64,000 bases of DNA from Atriophallophorus winterbourni. Lineage: Eukaryota > Platyhelminthes > Trematoda > Plagiorchiida > Microphallidae. A program made the translations under genes and the position numbers. The notes beneath the pieces were generated by a model. The model was not told the DNA's origin. It worked only from the letters and a program-made list of their open reading frames with translations, and made no database searches. Numbering within the stretch: position 1 is the first letter of the stretch; every line of letters starts with the position of its first letter. Positions 1 through 10,294 of the stretch are shown in pieces. The stretch lies in NCBI GenBank assembly GCA_013407085.1, contig JACCGJ010000655.1, positions 124,001-188,000 of the forward strand, written 5' to 3'.

Positions 1-20
1 TAGGCTTGTGCTTTCACACA
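1..20 (+). repeat. 3' end of SINE-like repeat, cut by window edge
   Basis: The first 20 bases match the conserved 3' end (caggcttgtgctttca) of the SINE-like family seen complete at 5551-5784. The rest lies outside the window. Confidence 0.6.
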
Positions 21-655
21 CGCGACAAAGCTAATTGCAGCGTTTTCTCTCACGTAGCTGTCTTCCGGTGTGAAAGCAATCTATCGCGATGTTGGCATCG
101 TACTTTGTCATTTTATTTGCACTCAGAAGCTAGTTAGTATAGTTGCGATTCTAATACATTACACCGTGCTTAACTGAGCGAGCATGAATGCCTCACAATC
201 TTTTCTACAAATATCGTTTGTTGGTTATGGATACTTTGACTCAGTTCCACCAATGTTTTCTCAGCTCTTCTTGGCCGAGTTGGAAGTTTATCGAGCACGA
301 CGGAATCAAAATGACAAGCTCAGTCTTCGTGGCGAACCTCTCACCCCGATCCCCCTCATGTTCCGTTTACATCGACTCGTCTTCCTCAGTCTTATCGCGC
401 TTAGTCTACTGTTGCTTGAGAACTGGATGTCTTTGCTGTTTCGCGTGCAAGTGTTTCTGCGTAGGTGAGTTGGTCCATATGGTGATTTCCTGAGTGATTG
501 CTATCTGATACGTCGAATAGTTGCGCATTGACAAGCATATTGTTTATTTTCTACTAATGTTAAAACTTCGTTTTTGGCAAGATCGATTATTTACGTAAGC
601 CTTTCTCCTCATGATTTTATTCAAAGCTATCGACAAGTGATGGATATTGGCTATT
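21..655. other. Flanking DNA, one weak exon candidate
   Basis: No repeat recognised. Two overlapping open frames run from 184 and 188. The second encodes a serine-rich stretch followed by a cysteine cluster, and reaches a good splice donor (gtag/gtgagt) at 464/465. It could be a first coding exon, but without homology or a downstream partner I do not call a gene. Confidence 0.25.
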
Positions 656-667
656 AAGCGATTGTAA
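656..667. repeat. Left target-site duplication of RTE insertion
   Basis: aagcgattgtaa here is repeated exactly at 3725-3736, flanking the RTE copy. A perfect 12-bp duplication marks a recent insertion by target-primed reverse transcription. Confidence 0.9.
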
Positions 668-672
668 CACGC

Positions 673-3600
673 ATGCATAACTCTAGCTCAGTTACACGAT
701 TGTCCAACCCTGCGAACTTACGTAAGTCACACTATCTACGTTTGTCCACTGATGACGATGCCATGGTATCCAGTCAAGCTGGTGTCGGAGTCGTCTTGAG
801 TGAGCGAGCTGAGGTCGCACTGTTAGACTGGATCCCAGTCGACAGTCGCCTTTGTGCAGTAAGACTACAGGGTTCGTGCAAAAAAGGCCGATTTCGCAAC
901 CAATCCCGCGACCTGTTTGTGGTTGCTGCCTATGCACCGACTAATTGTAGCTCTGAACTTGACAAGGATGAGTTTTATGGAAGATTACAAGAACTCATTA
1001 GACTTGCATCGAGGAGTGACATCGTTGTCCTAGCTGGAGACATGAATGCACGTGTAGGCCGTCTATCTTTAAACGAGCATTTCGTGGGTGGACGGTTTGG
1101 TCTCGATTGTCATCGTAATGACAACGGCGAAAGATTGCTTAACTTGTGCTCAGAGCACAGACTGTACCTTGCCAGCACTAACTTCCGCCATTCGAAGCGT
1201 CACTGCTCCACTTGGAGATCTCCATCGGCGGCCTTGTTCACGCAAATTGACCATATTGCTATCAGCTACTCCTGGCGAGGGAGTGTGCAAGATTGCCGCT
1301 CCTACTGGGGCACCTGTCTAGAGTCCGATCATGCGTTAGTCTGTGCTAAGCTCTCGATGCGTTTTGGTGGGAAACGTAGAAATGTTGCAAGGCAGTTGAA
1401 TGTTGCTAGGCTTAACGATCTCCCGGTTCTCCGAGGGTTTCAGGCCAATTTGAGTCTGCATCTGTCTACAGTTCCCCAAAATAGTATCGATGACCAATGG
1501 AGTGGGATTCAAACCTCCTTGGAAACAGCCGCGTTGGATAGTTGTGGGTTGACATCCCGTGTAGCTCAGCACTGGGTTTCTGCGAATTCTCTCCAATTAA
1601 TGGACCAACGTCGGTTGCTTTCTGCTGATAGCATACATGATGCGTCACGAAGGCTTATTAAACGTAAACTGGTTGCCAGTTTGAGAACCGACAGGGAAAG
1701 TTGGTGGAGTTCTAAGGCTACGGAAATGGAATCTGCGGCAGCTGTAGGCAATTTCAGAAAATTGTTCCAACTCATCAGAACAACTGGAAGCGGGCGACCA
1801 GGCATCAGTGAGTTGATACGTGAAGCAGATGGTTTGCCAGTTTTTAACATGCACAGACGCATGGAGCGATGGGCAGAACATTTTGAAGCACAGTTTAACT
1901 GGCCTTCTGCACCCACTGATTTCGAGAATACGGAACACTGTACCCCATGGTCGATTTCTCTTGAGGCTCCGACTCAATCAGAGATTTACAGTGTAGTCCG
2001 GAGCCTTAAGCGCCATCGGGCATCAGGTGCTGATGCTTTGCTTCCGTCATTGTTCAAAGATGGCGGTTTCGCTTTAGTTCGCGAACTTCAAGCGCTGTTC
2101 GCCAACATATGGGCTGAGGAACGCGTTCCGATCCCTTGGAGAGAATCAGTAATTGCTCCTATTTTCAAAAAGGGACGGCGCGATTCCTGTGAAAATCATC
2201 GGGGTATCAGTCTCATTTCAGTAGCTCCTAAAATACTGGCGTCCATTCTGCTTCACCGATTGAGTACCAAACGGGAAGAGCAAATCCGTGAGGAGCAAAC
2301 TGGGTTTCGTGCCGGCCGAGGGTGCATAGATCAAATTTTCACACTCCGTCAGTTACTGGAGCAACGCCACACTTTTCGTAAACCAACTATCGTGGTATTC
2401 CTTGACATCCGAGCGGCATTCGATTCAATCGATCGTGAAAGTCTTTGGAACTGTCTACTGAGACATGGAGTGCCCGAGAAGTATGTTTGGATCTTGAAAG
2501 CATTATATTGCCAAACTTCGGGCAGGGTTCGAGCGTACGGACAATTGTCGTCCTCGTTCAATATCTCCAGCGGGGTGCGGCAGGGCTGCCCTATCTCGCC
2601 GTTCCTTTTTAACTTCGCGATCGACGATGTCCTGAGAAAAGCTTTAGCTGGCCTGGTGGGCACAGGTGTTGAACTTCTGCCGGGTGAGCGAGCGACCGAT
2701 CTAGAGTATGCCGATGACATCGCACTTCTGGGAGATGACCCTCATATAATGCAACAAGCCCTGGACCGCCTGGCACTTGAAGCTTCAAGGTATGGCATGT
2801 GCTTTGCGCCTAACAAGTGTAAAACACTTACCCAGGATTGGAGCGGCTCTCTTCCAAACCTAACTGTGTGCGATGTCAATCTTGAATTGGTCGACAGCTT
2901 TGTTTACCTTGGCAGTTGTATCTCCGCTGGCGGTTGTGTCGAGGACGAGATCTCACATCGTGTTCGCAAAGCGGGTGCAGCGTTTGCTAACCTTCGCCAC
3001 CTGTGGCGTCGACGCGATGTTTCACTCCATACTAAAGGCCGAGTGTACAACGCAGTGGTGCGTGCTACACTCCTTTATGGCTGCGAAACCTGGTCTATCC
3101 GAGCGGAAGATGTCCGTCGGCTTTCTGTTTTTGATACCCGTTGCCTGCGTAGAATTGCTCGCATTCGGTGGCAGCATCGTGTTACAAATATAGATGTCTG
3201 CAAGCGGGTGTTAGGACCAGGTGGCCACGGACTGAGAGAAATGCTGATGCTTGCTCGCTTGCGATGGTTGGGACATGTATTAAGAATGCCTACTCACCGT
3301 TTACCGTACCGCGCCTTATTCGCAGAGCCTGACAGAAGCTGGGAGAAAAGATCGGGTGGCCAGTCCATGACGTGGCGCGTTGGGATGAAGAAACTCACCG
3401 TAGCGCTAGGCTCAGTTGGGCGTATTCGTTTGCCTGGGTGGGGTCCAAAAGCTCCACTTAATAGTTGGCTGGAAACCTTACGCGATATGGCTACAAACCG
3501 AAGTCAGTGGCGCCAGTGTATTTTATTATGTGTCATAATTTTTTATTCGGTATTATTTTACATAAAAAACAAAGAAAACCCAAAAAATCGAATGCAGTGA
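673..3600 (+). CDS. RTE-type endonuclease/reverse transcriptase, N-terminally truncated
   Basis: A 975-codon open frame. The ATG at 673 is probably not the original start, because the frame is open from the truncation point and the first endonuclease motifs are missing. Seen in order: the APE-type endonuclease remainder (about residues 30-225) with VVAAYAPT, GDMNARVG (122-129), DNGERLL, DHIAIS and SDHALV (218-223); a linker; the reverse transcriptase (about 440-760) with ENHRGISL, GFRAGRGC, the LDIRAAFDS block, GVRQGCPISPFLF and catalytic YADD (679-682); then a C-terminal region with RWLGHVLRM and a final RLPGWGPK block. Family role: nicking target DNA and copying the element RNA. There are no stops or frameshifts, so it is young. 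Without the N-terminal endonuclease residues it is not expected to be autonomous. Confidence 0.9.
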   Translation: MHNSSSVTRLSNPANLRKSHYLRLSTDDDAMVSSQAGVGVVLSERAEVALLDWIPVDSRLCAVRLQGSCKKGRFRNQSRDLFVVAAYAPTNCSSELDKDEFYGRLQELIRLASRSDIVVLAGDMNARVGRLSLNEHFVGGRFGLDCHRNDNGERLLNLCSEHRLYLASTNFRHSKRHCSTWRSPSAALFTQIDHIAISYSWRGSVQDCRSYWGTCLESDHALVCAKLSMRFGGKRRNVARQLNVARLNDLPVLRGFQANLSLHLSTVPQNSIDDQWSGIQTSLETAALDSCGLTSRVAQHWVSANSLQLMDQRRLLSADSIHDASRRLIKRKLVASLRTDRESWWSSKATEMESAAAVGNFRKLFQLIRTTGSGRPGISELIREADGLPVFNMHRRMERWAEHFEAQFNWPSAPTDFENTEHCTPWSISLEAPTQSEIYSVVRSLKRHRASGADALLPSLFKDGGFALVRELQALFANIWAEERVPIPWRESVIAPIFKKGRRDSCENHRGISLISVAPKILASILLHRLSTKREEQIREEQTGFRAGRGCIDQIFTLRQLLEQRHTFRKPTIVVFLDIRAAFDSIDRESLWNCLLRHGVPEKYVWILKALYCQTSGRVRAYGQLSSSFNISSGVRQGCPISPFLFNFAIDDVLRKALAGLVGTGVELLPGERATDLEYADDIALLGDDPHIMQQALDRLALEASRYGMCFAPNKCKTLTQDWSGSLPNLTVCDVNLELVDSFVYLGSCISAGGCVEDEISHRVRKAGAAFANLRHLWRRRDVSLHTKGRVYNAVVRATLLYGCETWSIRAEDVRRLSVFDTRCLRRIARIRWQHRVTNIDVCKRVLGPGGHGLREMLMLARLRWLGHVLRMPTHRLPYRALFAEPDRSWEKRSGGQSMTWRVGMKKLTVALGSVGRIRLPGWGPKAPLNSWLETLRDMATNRSQWRQCILLCVIIFYSVLFYIKNKENPKNRMQ

Positions 3601-3700
3601 AACTACAAAAACAAGCTGCTTTTTTGCGCATTTGCTTTTGCGTATTCCGCTTGCCTGCTTTCTCTTTTCCACGCGCTTGCTTATCTGCTTTTCCTGCTTC

Positions 3701-3724
3701 ATGATGATGATGATGATGATGATG
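3701..3724 (+). repeat. (ATG)8 tail of RTE element
   Basis: Eight trinucleotide units directly before the right target duplication. The same tail ends the 20244-20611 and 28266-28529 copies. Confidence 0.9.
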
Positions 3725-3736
3725 AAGCGATTGTAA
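3725..3736. repeat. Right target-site duplication of RTE insertion
   Basis: aagcgattgtaa, identical to 656-667. Confidence 0.9.
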
Positions 3737-4109
3737 TTATACTTAATCAAACGCAATGTGGTTACCCATTATAACTCATTGTTGAACTACCTTCAGATGC
3801 AAATCCAATCAAACTCTCGATTTATTCTTAGCAAATATGTCCGCACCTTCCGATTCACTGTTCACAGTATAACCAGAAAATGGATTTTAATGAAAAGACG
3901 AGCCTGGACCATTCCTTGTGATCTTGCTACTCCTGCGACGGTTTCATTTTTGCGTAATACAAAACAGAGTGACCGCCCACGTTAGACATGACAAACAACA
4001 GTACCAGCAACGCATGGTGTAAAGAAAGGAATATAATCCAAAAAATACTGTACAAAACTGTGAATGAAAGAACAAACGTGAAACCAGGTGTTTTTCCGCT
4101 CATGACAGA
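3737..4109. other. No recognisable feature
   Basis: The continuation of the flank interrupted by the RTE insertion. No repeat or convincing exon seen. Confidence 0.5.
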
Positions 4110-4257
4110 ACAATGAATGATTACTACAGTTCAAGAGACAGCGGATGATCTTGCGAGCTTTTACTCCCAAGTGTTCTGCCCGAAACTGCAACTATTGCAT
4201 CATAGTTTATCAAACTCATCAGAACCTCTAACTGAACCAATAATTGACTAAGTCGTT

Positions 4258-5540
4258 GTGAAACGTCAGCTACGGCGACTAAATACCAGGAAATCCCGGG
4301 TGGGGACAACATTACCCCAGCTATTCTCCGTGCATGTTATAGACAGCTTTCCTACCGTCATCAAAGATCTTCGCGACCGTTGCGTACCGGCAGCATGGAA
4401 AGGTGGTGTGATAACACTAATGTACAAGGGTGGCTGTCGTTCCGACGTAGCAAATTACAGACCTGTTACACTGCTCCCCTGCATCTCAAAAATTTTGGGG
4501 CGCATCGTAACTGAGTGTACCGTAAGTCACCTTGAAACTAAAGGACTTTTATCAGCAGCGCAACATGGGTTTCGCCGAAACCGATATTGTCTCTCAAATT
4601 TTCTCATCACTGGACGATTGGACAACGTCTCTTTGACCTAGGTCAACCACACCCTGCTTCTGCAAAAGCTACTGCAATATGGGATAACATGAAACTTATT
4701 ATCGTGCATAATGGATTATCTGACCGATCCGCATGTGCGAGTCCGCATTGACGGTGTTCTATCAAAAAGCATCAATGTCACTAGCGGCGTCCCTCAAGGT
4801 TCAGTGCTCGGGCCTATCCTTTTCTTGTTATACATAAATGATATTGCGCATGTAGTACTTTACTTTCTACTGATTACATAAAAATATGGAACCAAATCCA
4901 ATGAATTGAAGATTGGTTGATGCTGCAACAGGATTCGGATACCCTGTATAACTGATCTCAATGAAATCGGATGCTTTTCAACATATTTAAATGTAAAATG
5001 TTACAAATTAGCCGGTATACATATAATCTTGCTCATGAAAACTTAACTTGGACCAGTGCTGAGAAGGATCTCGGTATCTGGATTACTTACTGAAACCGAA
5101 TAGTCATTGCCAGAAAGTATTCAACAGGGCAAGCGGTATATTGTGTATGCTGAGGAGAATATTTGGGCGGTTCTCTCGTAAAACGCCGCCCACCCGCATT
5201 TTAAATACTCACATCCATCCGGCGATACAATTAATGATCCCAGCTTGGGCACCGTGACTGCGTAAAGACTGGATAAAATTTACCACCGATCGACGAAGCT
5301 ACGTGATGGGATGCAGCACATCCCATACCAAATGGGAATGACCGATTTTACACAAAGTCGAGTAAGGAGCGGCATGATCCTCACATATGAAATGCTGTGG
5401 ATGGAAAATCACCCTCTCCACGATTTGATGAAAGAAAGAATACACGGAGTCACTCAAGTTGTCTCGTTATACCTCAATCAAGACTCGATTGTAGACGTCA
5501 TTTCTTCTCGGTGAGTATTTGCTTTCTGTGGAATTCACAA
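4258..5540 (+). pseudogene. Broken CR1-like reverse transcriptase
   Basis: Several frames together show RT blocks in the right order: VANYRPVTLLP, QHGFRRNRYCLSN, a damaged fingers/palm region, and VTSGVPQGSVLGPILF (about 4775-4830). The catalytic FADD block is not recoverable in one frame (LLIT followed by a stop near 4880). Multiple stops and frame changes show it is long dead. Confidence 0.7.
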
Positions 5541-5550
5541 TCACACTATC

Positions 5551-5784
5551 TGCACGGATGTGCAATCGTACAGTACTTTCTGCTGTGCGGCTAACATCGT
5601 GCTAAATTAATTGGTCAGAGGTAGTGAGCTCCATGCCGAAACAGGCTGAAGTCTCACTACCATTTCCTGTTCTTTTTTCTTCATATCTGTCTAGGCCTGG
5701 GCAACCTGACAGTATCTTAGCCTATGTGCAGTCTCTGACTGTGCGGCACTTTGCCTAGATCAGGCTTGTGCTTTCATACCATAC
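5551..5784 (+). mobile_element. Complete SINE-like element (copy A) inside CR1-like LINE
   Basis: 234 bp flanked by 7-bp duplications cactatc at 5544-5550 and 5785-5791. It interrupts the C-terminal coding region of the family C LINE. The head begins gcacggatgtgcaatcg. The middle has an inverted repeat, ggtagtgag ... ctcactacc, and weak resemblance to pol III A and B boxes (ttggtcagaggtag; ggctgaagtct). The last part, ggcactttgcctagatcagg plus cttgtgctttcatac, resembles the RTE 3' tail. It ends in catac-type repeats. At least eight more copies or fragments are in the window. Confidence 0.7.
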
Positions 5785-5960
5785 CACTATCACAGGTTAT
5801 TGTGAACGCTCCTACGATCATTAATTTCAAATCGAAACTGAATGCTTATATCAAAGAGCACTCCGCTATCGGCCCTGTATATTGACCCCATATGAACACA
5901 CACAAACCAAACACCTCAATAGAATTTTGATTGCATCCTCTGTATTTTTATAGCTGTCAT

Positions 5961-6366
5961 CGAATGGTACATGCAAAGAGATTGCTTTTTCACCATAAAA
6001 TCTTGATTCTTTATTCAATCGCTCAGAAAGCGGATTAAATTTGTTCGCGATCACTTAATCTGACGAATGAGGATTAGATGCTGTGGCACGACTTGTTATC
6101 AGATATTTGATTGGATGGATAGTTTCAATTACATGGACCAGGTTTCACTACTAGGTTTTACTTGGATGTTCGCTTTGTGATGGAGCTTTTTTGATTTGTC
6201 TGTGCATTGTGCTCCACAGGTTCTCAAATTATTGAAGTCTTCAAGACTACATGGTGCCTTATTCACCAACAATTGCAACCGCTTGTCTCATTGAGCTGAG
6301 CAATTTTCAATTTATCTAAATAGCAACATTCGGCCTGTTGCCTTATACTCCGTATTGTGATTTCAT
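5961..6366. other. No recognisable feature
   Basis: AT-rich spacer between LINE fragments; nothing supported. Confidence 0.4.
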
Positions 6367-6700
6367 GCCTCCAACGGAAGCGGATATCAAATTAAGCAGC
6401 TGGTCCTGATGGACTAGCCTTTGTTCTGTTCAACGAAGGAGGTTACCTTTTCCGTTATGCACAGGAAGCGAGAACTATTCCCCAGTGCTGGAGGGAATCT
6501 ATTATATCATACCTATTTTCAAAAATGGCGTGTGAGGAATTAGCCTCATGCTTGCTATTACCCGGTTTCTCGCTTCACAATGTCTCCGGCGCCTTAGCTT
6601 GCACCAGAAGTCACAAATTTGTGAGAATTACGCAAGATGTCATCCCTATCGAGCATGTGTCGATCACATCGGGCAAGACTTTTAACAACACACTGATTTC
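6367..6700 (+). pseudogene. Fragment of RTE-type reverse transcriptase
   Basis: One frame reads a block equivalent to AAGPDGLAFVLFNEGGY, then RTIPQCWRESII; a shifted frame continues as GISLMLAITRFLA and a C-rich stretch matching the GRGCIDQIF region of the intact element. Family order is preserved with a frameshift near 6515. No tail or target duplication seen; an old fragment. Confidence 0.7.
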
Positions 6701-7559
6701 TCACTTGTTTTGCTCATTTCAGCGGAACTTCTCCATGGCAACTCCCAAATGACCCGGTAATTGTTTTGCTTCTTGGTGTGATGACCAATTACTTGTTGTC
6801 TCCTTCCTTCTCCCCCATCGAATCGACACGGTGTGTGAGACGACGCCCCTCGTTGTTTTTCCGTTGGCTCTCGAGCTCCGGTGCCGGAATGTGTATGTTT
6901 GTCCTGATGCACCTCGCGCTGAAGGCATATCCCATCTTTCTGGCGTGTTCGGTCGGTTTGAGCCTGATGTTGGCCGCGGCGGATACGAGTTATTTGTTCC
7001 CGGTGTAACTAGAAAACCACCATTCTTTTCTCTTTTTGATTACCGGTGTATGTTGTTTTTTTTATTTTGCACATAACATCTTTCCTATAACAGGCAACTG
7101 ATTTTCATAATACATTATTTGATTTTTTGAATTTCTGGTTTTTCTTATTCTGGGCATTTATTTAAGGTTAGAGCAAACAAATTTTATGTGAGATTCTTGG
7201 TGAAGTCGCGTTGTTATTATCATTTTCTGAATTCATTTCCATGCTTGTTCTGCAGTTCTGTCATATAGCTAGCTGCTTCCGAATCGATCAAATAGAATTT
7301 GTTAAACAAGATATCGCCTATAGATCGTCTTTCTTCGATCTATCTCTGACGTCTAACGGTGTAAATCCTGCGAATAGTGGACCGGTTTGAGTAACAAAAC
7401 AAGGACAACATCCTCCATGATATTTTATTGCCAAAAGTGTACTTGTATTTTTAAAAATGTTTCTCCACTTCTTTGTTAAACCAAACGATCTCACCGACTG
7501 TATCGCCTCCCACTATCACTTTGGAATTCTGTCATCTAGCGCCAATACATTGATTCACA
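6701..7559. other. Unclassified sequence with a short open frame
   Basis: An 81-codon frame at 6831-7076 is relatively GC-rich and protein-like (it contains RCRNVYVCPDAPRAEG and GRFEPDVGRGG) but I do not recognise it. It could be a decayed element frame. The remainder is AT-rich with no call. Confidence 0.3.
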
Positions 7560-7840
7560 TACCTTAGTTTAACCATTGCCGATAACTTCTTGCTGGACAC
7601 GGAGATCGATGAGCGGATTGGTAGAACAACTGTTTTCTTCTCTGGGACCATCGGAACGCGACCTTCAAGAGGAAAATTAATTTTTTACTGTATGGCAGCG
7701 AAAGCTGAACTATCCACACAAGATACGAGGGGAGACTGAACGCGGTATACTTACGAAACATCCATCGAATTTGGAACATATCGTCGATGGGCAGGTAAGC
7801 GAGATGAACGAAGATGAAGCCGTTGTGTTCTGCGCATACC
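7560..7840 (+). pseudogene. Fragment of family-B LINE C-terminal region
   Basis: Reads as the post-RT region found at 31740-32060: TIADN, then LDTEIDERIGR, then a block equivalent to KLIFYCMAAKAELSTQ and a damaged H/R-rich stretch. Frameshifted, with no tail visible. Confidence 0.6.
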
Positions 7841-9364
7841 AGGGAATTCAGAGGATGGTGTGATGGGCGACAGCATTCCTAGTAAAGCAGGTATCGACTG
7901 AAGGTTCACATTGCATTCGCTCATTTAAATAAGCACAAATTTACTCCTAGAAAAGATGATTAATTTTCGCTACAGCAAAATAGGTTTTGGGATCAAGTGT
8001 TAGAACCTCGGTAAGTACTTCTGAAGGCTTTTCTTATCTATTTTTTGTAATATAATAAATAATACTCCAAGTTCTCATCTGTAAGATTGATATAAACAAG
8101 ATTTAGTTGCTTGGATATTATTACGTAGGTGGACAAAAAGCATTTATCTGTCGGTTGTCATCAATCGAATAGATGCATTTAATATCGCTCAATGGTATAG
8201 TTTGCAGGTATTTTAAAACGAATAGCCTTTTCTAAGTCAAAATCTCCTCAAACATTACACTGCGCATCGTTTACGTATATCTTTTAGCGCGAATGAACAT
8301 TTCATGATAGATGGTCAAATTAGGTTTGATAAATAAGCGTCGCCCACAGTTTTCACGCAATCCAATTATCCTTTTTATTTTGCTCACCGATGCTTGTAGA
8401 TAACTCATAGTTGGTTGAGTTCATAGGAGCCAGATTCATGTGTCTTCAGATGATCATTGCGATGAATATTATTAGAGATTATATTCTCCCGGGCATCGAT
8501 TCAGCAGAATCTCAACCAATGTCGATGCATTAGTGATCAGAACATATTTTAAATTACCGATTCGTGCAGTGCTGACTCTCGTGTAATCGATCTTTGCAAA
8601 TCTGTTACAAAATAAATAGATATTTTATGATCAGCTGGCTATTGGCATTTTCGAATTTTGCTGGACAGTGATTTTTGAGATACAAATAAACTGCAAACAA
8701 CAATTTTTCGACGGAAATAAAACAACCTACACAACGAAACTAAAAATGCCATTAGAAGAAAAGCGCAAACCCGCCTGATGGAAACGATTCTCAAATATAA
8801 GAACCTTGGTTCAGAAGATTCAAGAATATATTTCAATCCTCTTTTGCTGGAAGCGATGACGGTTCGGACACGGCTGCTTCTAGGAATACTAGGGACAATG
8901 GAACATGAAAAGTCTATATCTATGCAACTCGGCTGCAACGAAGTCGATATTTTAGAATCAACTGGCTTTTAACCTTTATTTGTTGGTGGTCAGTGATTTT
9001 TGGGATCAGTTCAGTTCAGTTGCACAGGACAGTAAGTGGCTAATGAGCCAATCGAGCGTCCAGAATTTATTTCGGTGGAAAGCTGCAGAGTAGCAAACAC
9101 CACTTAGTTGAGAATCTTTCCAAAGAAACTGCAAACAGCGAACAACAGATTCCATTTTCTGACTATATTCAGAGAAATTGTATCATCAAGCGAATTATTT
9201 GGTTTTCAGTGGTTAATTGATCAATAAATGACATAAGCTCAGCAGCAAAACCCGATTCGTAGCACTCATCGCTTCAGTTACAGATGATATGCAGGTGAAA
9301 AGCTATGATTACACGAACACCAAAATGTTTAATGTGCGCAAGGCACATAATTATCATAGATTGT
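7841..9364. other. No recognisable gene
   Basis: AT-rich. Short frames at 8639-8938 (minus) and 8778-8972 (plus) overlap each other on opposite strands and have no recognisable motif. A phrase like cagtgatttttgggatc occurs twice (near 8667 and 8990), a possible old duplication. Confidence 0.35.
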
Positions 9365-9444
9365 TTTAAGGATTGTTGTTGGCCTCCTTCGGTCGATGTC
9401 AACCATGGATGTACATTGAAATCGCATGAGTTTTCATGTTCTAC

Positions 9445-9890
9445 AGCTTTTTAAATGACTAAGCAGTCCGTTTTGGAGGAACGCTCTTTACCGCAGCTCT
9501 TGAAACGATAGGTAGAACTCAGTCGTTGGGTGTCTGTTGCACGCTGGCGGCGTTATTTGCGTTCAGCAGCCAACAACTGTATCTGCTCCATCCCAGCTTG
9601 TAGATGACGCTTTACTCGATGCCTCCAATGTAAGCGGTCAAGAGCAAGTTTTTCCCGATTTGCCGCGTCAATGCCAAGAGTTTTCATATCTCTTTTGCAA
9701 ACGTCTTTTACCACAAGTGCCGGCTGCCCAATGATCGTCTTCCTGATTGCAGCTTACAACACAGTAGATCTTTTGGAATACGACCATTGTCCATTCTGCA
9801 GACGTTGCCAAGCCACCGCAGGCAGCGCTGTCTTAATATGGTGAACATGCTCTGTAGAGCAGCTTTTGAAAGCACTTCAGCGTGAGTCAC
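9445..9890 (-). pseudogene. Family-B LINE C-terminal region and zinc finger, broken
   Basis: The frame at 9708-9890 reads LRWLGNVCRMDNGRIPKDLL. Further down, near 9510-9445, sequence parallels the SSTYR-CEHCGKDCSS zinc-finger block of the copy near 32380-32450, with cysteine losses. Confidence 0.65.
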
Positions 9891-10294
9891 TCAGTCCATC
9901 CACGATATGTTCAAGATATAACGGATGCTTCGTAGATGGAAAGCATTCAGCTTCCGTTCGTGTCTTGCGTGGGTGGTCCAGGTTTCACTGCCGTACAGTA
10001 AAGCATTTAGTACCATCATCGTTGTCTTTACAGTCAGCTTGTGGTTGCCCCAAACACGAGAGTTCAAACGGGACAGAATGACAGCTGCTCTGCCAATCCG
10101 CTTATCAATATCCGTGTCTAGCGAGTGGTTATCCGCAATGGTTGAACTAAAATATGTGAAACGATGTACTTTTTTAAGCTGACAGTTTCAAACAGTGATG
10201 ATTGGAGGCGATACAGTCCCTTGACCGAGGAGTTTAGTCTTACTCATGCTGATTGTTGGCCCAAAGGTTATGCATGCCGACGAAAAACAGTCCA

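Larger units (their letters stand above)
668..3724 (+). mobile_element. RTE-type non-LTR retrotransposon, 5'-truncated, recent
   Basis: Bounded by a perfect 12-bp target duplication. It contains an uninterrupted endonuclease plus reverse transcriptase frame and ends in eight ATG/GAT units (3701-3724), the short-repeat tail typical of RTE elements. Compared with the related minus-strand copy (16934-18628), the 5' end is missing through the first endonuclease motifs: similarity begins just after the position of that copy's SETRLRET. Compared with the copies at 20244-20611 and 28266-28529, about 37 bp of the 3' UTR before the GAT tail is absent. Confidence 0.9.
4110..5960 (+). mobile_element. 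Degenerate CR1-like LINE (family C), split by a SINE
   Basis: Similar throughout to the CR1-like elements at 53085-56480 and 57612-61915. The order is the pre-RT linker (ADDLASFYS), reverse transcriptase blocks with stops and frameshifts, and a C-terminal end that breaks off at FSVSICFLWNS (about 5540) and resumes after the SINE with FKSKLNAYI (about 5830). The endonuclease is absent, so this copy is 5'-truncated. A second piece of the family lies at 41575-42050. Confidence 0.75.

Noticed and set aside
4203..4225. Antisense ctgatgag near 4211
   Set aside because: No GAAA box at hammerhead spacing on that strand.
5615..5680. cgaaac inside the SINE hairpin as part of a ribozyme
   Set aside because: No ctgatgag partner in any SINE copy; the GGTAGTGAG/CTCACTACC stem is real, but it is not a hammerhead.
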